Positions 14,834-15,847 of a stretch of 15,847 nt of DNA are shown one piece after another. The stretch lies in the NCBI GenBank assembly GCA_019419895.1, contig JAHZIE010000052.1:1377-17223 (forward strand). The letters run 5' to 3'. The stretch is from Clostridiales bacterium. Its GTDB lineage: Bacteria > Bacillota > Clostridia > Oscillospirales > Acutalibacteraceae. Each line of letters begins with the position of its first letter. Positions within the stretch are counted from its first letter, which is position 1. Below the pieces are notes generated by a model. It made no database searches. It worked only from the letters and a program-made list of their open reading frames with translations, and was not told the origin of the DNA. The position numbers were made by a program, and so were the translations under genes.

Positions 14834-15522
14834 TATTCCTTTACCTCGAATTTATAGCCAACACCCCAAACGGTTTTCAGGGCCCACTTATCCGAAACGC
14901 CCTCCAGCTTTTCGCGCAGCCGTTTGACATGGACATCAACCGTACGGGAATCACCATAATAGTCAAATCCCCAAACCTCGTCTAAAAGCTGATCTCTCGT
15001 CAGGACACGGTTGGGGTTACTCGCCAGATGGTAAATCAGCTCCAGCTCCTTTGGCGGCGTATCCACCTGCACGCCGTTGACCTTCAATTCATAGTTGGTC
15101 AAATTGATGGAAAGCTTGTCATATTTGACCTCCTTTACCTTCTGGCTGTCAGAAACGCCGCTGCGACGCAGGACGGCGCGTATTCTTGCCACAACCTCCT
15201 TGGCCTCAAAGGGCTTCACTACATAGTCATCCGCCCCAAGCTCCAGCCCAAGAACCTTATCAAATACTTCCCCCTTGGCGGTCAGCATAATGATGGGGCA
15301 CTGGGACTTTTTCCGAATTTCACGGCAGACCTGCCAGCCGTCCAACTCCGGCAGCATAATGTCGAGCATAATCAGGCTGAAATTTCCTGTTTCAAACATA
15401 TCGATGGCCGCCTTGCCGTCATTGGCAATTTGAACCTCAAACCCTTCCTTTTCAATGTAAAGCCGCAATAATTCACATATATTCTTATCATCGTCAACTA
15501 CCAGGATTTTCCCCATAGACAT
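14833..15522 (-). CDS. OmpR/PhoB-family response regulator
   Basis: A 229-residue regulator. The receiver domain (about 5-117) has the acidic pair D10/D11, phospho-acceptor D54 (IMLDIMLPE), T81 and K103 (VVKPFE). The C-terminal winged helix (about 130-227) has the family pattern PPKELELIYHLASNPNRVLT, then GDSRTVDVHVKRLREKL, and ends in WGVGYKFEV. It would bind tandem sites as a dimer. AAGGGG lies 6 nt before the ATG at 15522; a second Met two codons on is also possible. It overlaps the kinase gene by one base (TAATG). It is probably the controller of htrA and of its own operon; direct-repeat half-sites lie just upstream of its promoter candidate. I give no gene symbol because cssR, resD and walR types are hard to tell apart by eye. 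Confidence 0.95.
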   Translation of the reverse strand: MSMGKILVVDDDKNICELLRLYIEKEGFEVQIANDGKAAIDMFETGNFSLIMLDIMLPELDGWQVCREIRKKSQCPIIMLTAKGEVFDKVLGLELGADDYVVKPFEAKEVVARIRAVLRRSGVSDSQKVKEVKYDKLSINLTNYELKVNGVQVDTPPKELELIYHLASNPNRVLTRDQLLDEVWGFDYYGDSRTVDVHVKRLREKLEGVSDKWALKTVWGVGYKFEVKE

Positions 15523-15612
15523 ACTATACCCCTTCCTTTATCCTTATATTTGGCTTTTATCTTCTCCATAAAATCTTCCAGCTGACCCCCAACGTCATGA
15601 TTCTTATTCTTT

Positions 15613-15658
15613 ATTATAAAACAGCTCTCATAAAAAATGATGAACTTTTCTTTAAGTT
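15613..15658 (-). promoter_or_regulatory. Promoter and regulator-site candidate for the two-component/htrA operon
   Basis: A perfect TATAAT is read on the minus strand at 15618-15613; its -35 region at 15641-15636 (ATCATT) is very poor. Just upstream of that lie AAAACTT and AAAAGTT, two near-identical half-sites 11 nt apart, about one helical turn. That is the usual arrangement for OmpR-family binding next to an activated, weak -35. The predicted start is near 15606, about 84 nt before the regulator ATG. Confidence 0.4.
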
Positions 15659-15687
15659 TTCCCGGATCCGCACACCCTTTCATTCGA

Positions 15688-15729
15688 AACGGCGCATTTC
15701 CGCCGCGGGAGGCAGCGGCACGCGCCGTT
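15688..15729. repeat. GC-rich two-tier stem-loop at the right end
   Basis: AACGGCGC (15688-15695) pairs with GCGCCGTT (15722-15729), and an inner GCCGC (15702-15706) with GCGGC (15715-15719). There is no good T-run on either side, so it is not an ordinary terminator. Further short stems follow: GGGGC/GCCCC (15768-15790) and TCTGA/TCAGA (15794-15819). No gene is evident from 15730 to 15847; the end of a minus-strand gene entering from the right cannot be excluded. Confidence 0.5.
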
Positions 15730-15847
15730 CCTTTATCTTAGGCTTTTTGTGACAGCAAAGATTCCAAGGGGCAGGACAGTAGATAGCCCCCTCTCTGATT
15801 TGAAGCGTCTGAAGTCAGAAAAACGGTCTCCTACCAATCGATTTTCA

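Noticed and set aside
15498..15683. 61-codon minus-strand frame ahead of the response regulator
   Set aside because: It overlaps the regulator start out of frame and covers the promoter candidate. It has no ribosome binding site at its ATG.

Overview
The window looks like chromosomal core sequence from an endospore-forming, low-to-mid GC Firmicute of class Clostridia. The gene order yqfC-yqfD-phoH-ybeY-dgkA-era-yqzL-recO matches the Bacillus/Clostridium spore and housekeeping block. A clostridial-type YlbJ and an OmpR-type two-component system with HtrA add to this. Assignment to a Lachnospiraceae-like group is my inference from protein style, not a measured result. I see no rRNA, tRNA, CRISPR array, transposase or phage gene.

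Layout. Positions 1-278 hold the start of a membrane-anchored protein on the minus strand, cut by the window edge and preceded by a promoter with a 19-bp palindromic operator candidate. Positions 279-767 have no intact gene but carry a degenerate minus-strand reading frame. From 811 to 9031 everything is on the minus strand. In transcription order it is yqfC, yqfD (sporulation), a promoter, then phoH, ybeY, dgkA, era, a 57-aa YqzL-like gene, recO, a 52-codon frame overlapping both neighbours, mutS2 and a terminator. The two small genes are short and easily missed. The 52-codon frame overlaps the end of recO by 13 nt and the mutS2 start by 4 nt. ylbJ (9217-10386, plus) is head-to-head with yqfC, so three sporulation genes flank one short divergent intergenic region.

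Next come a small four-cysteine protein (10588-10827, minus) and, divergent from it, a small lipoprotein (10947-11315, plus), with overlapping promoter candidates between them. After a gene-poor stretch and a strong bidirectional terminator (11724-11768) comes a minus-strand operon: response regulator, sensor kinase, then a membrane-anchored HtrA protease with a Pro-rich cytoplasmic tail. This resembles CssRS-HtrA type envelope-stress circuits. The right end (15660-15847) holds stem-loops and no convincing gene.

How the genes work together: the phoH-to-mutS2 block joins RNA and ribosome maturation (PhoH, YbeY, Era), lipid carrier recycling (undecaprenol kinase) and DNA repair or ribosome rescue (RecO, MutS2). 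YqfC, YqfD and YlbJ belong to mother-cell sporulation functions. The kinase/regulator pair probably controls HtrA and itself in response to envelope or secretion stress. The most interesting items for follow-up are the hidden 52-codon frame, the 19-bp palindrome over a promoter, and three intergenic stretches that keep long open or nearly open minus-strand frames without looking like genes.
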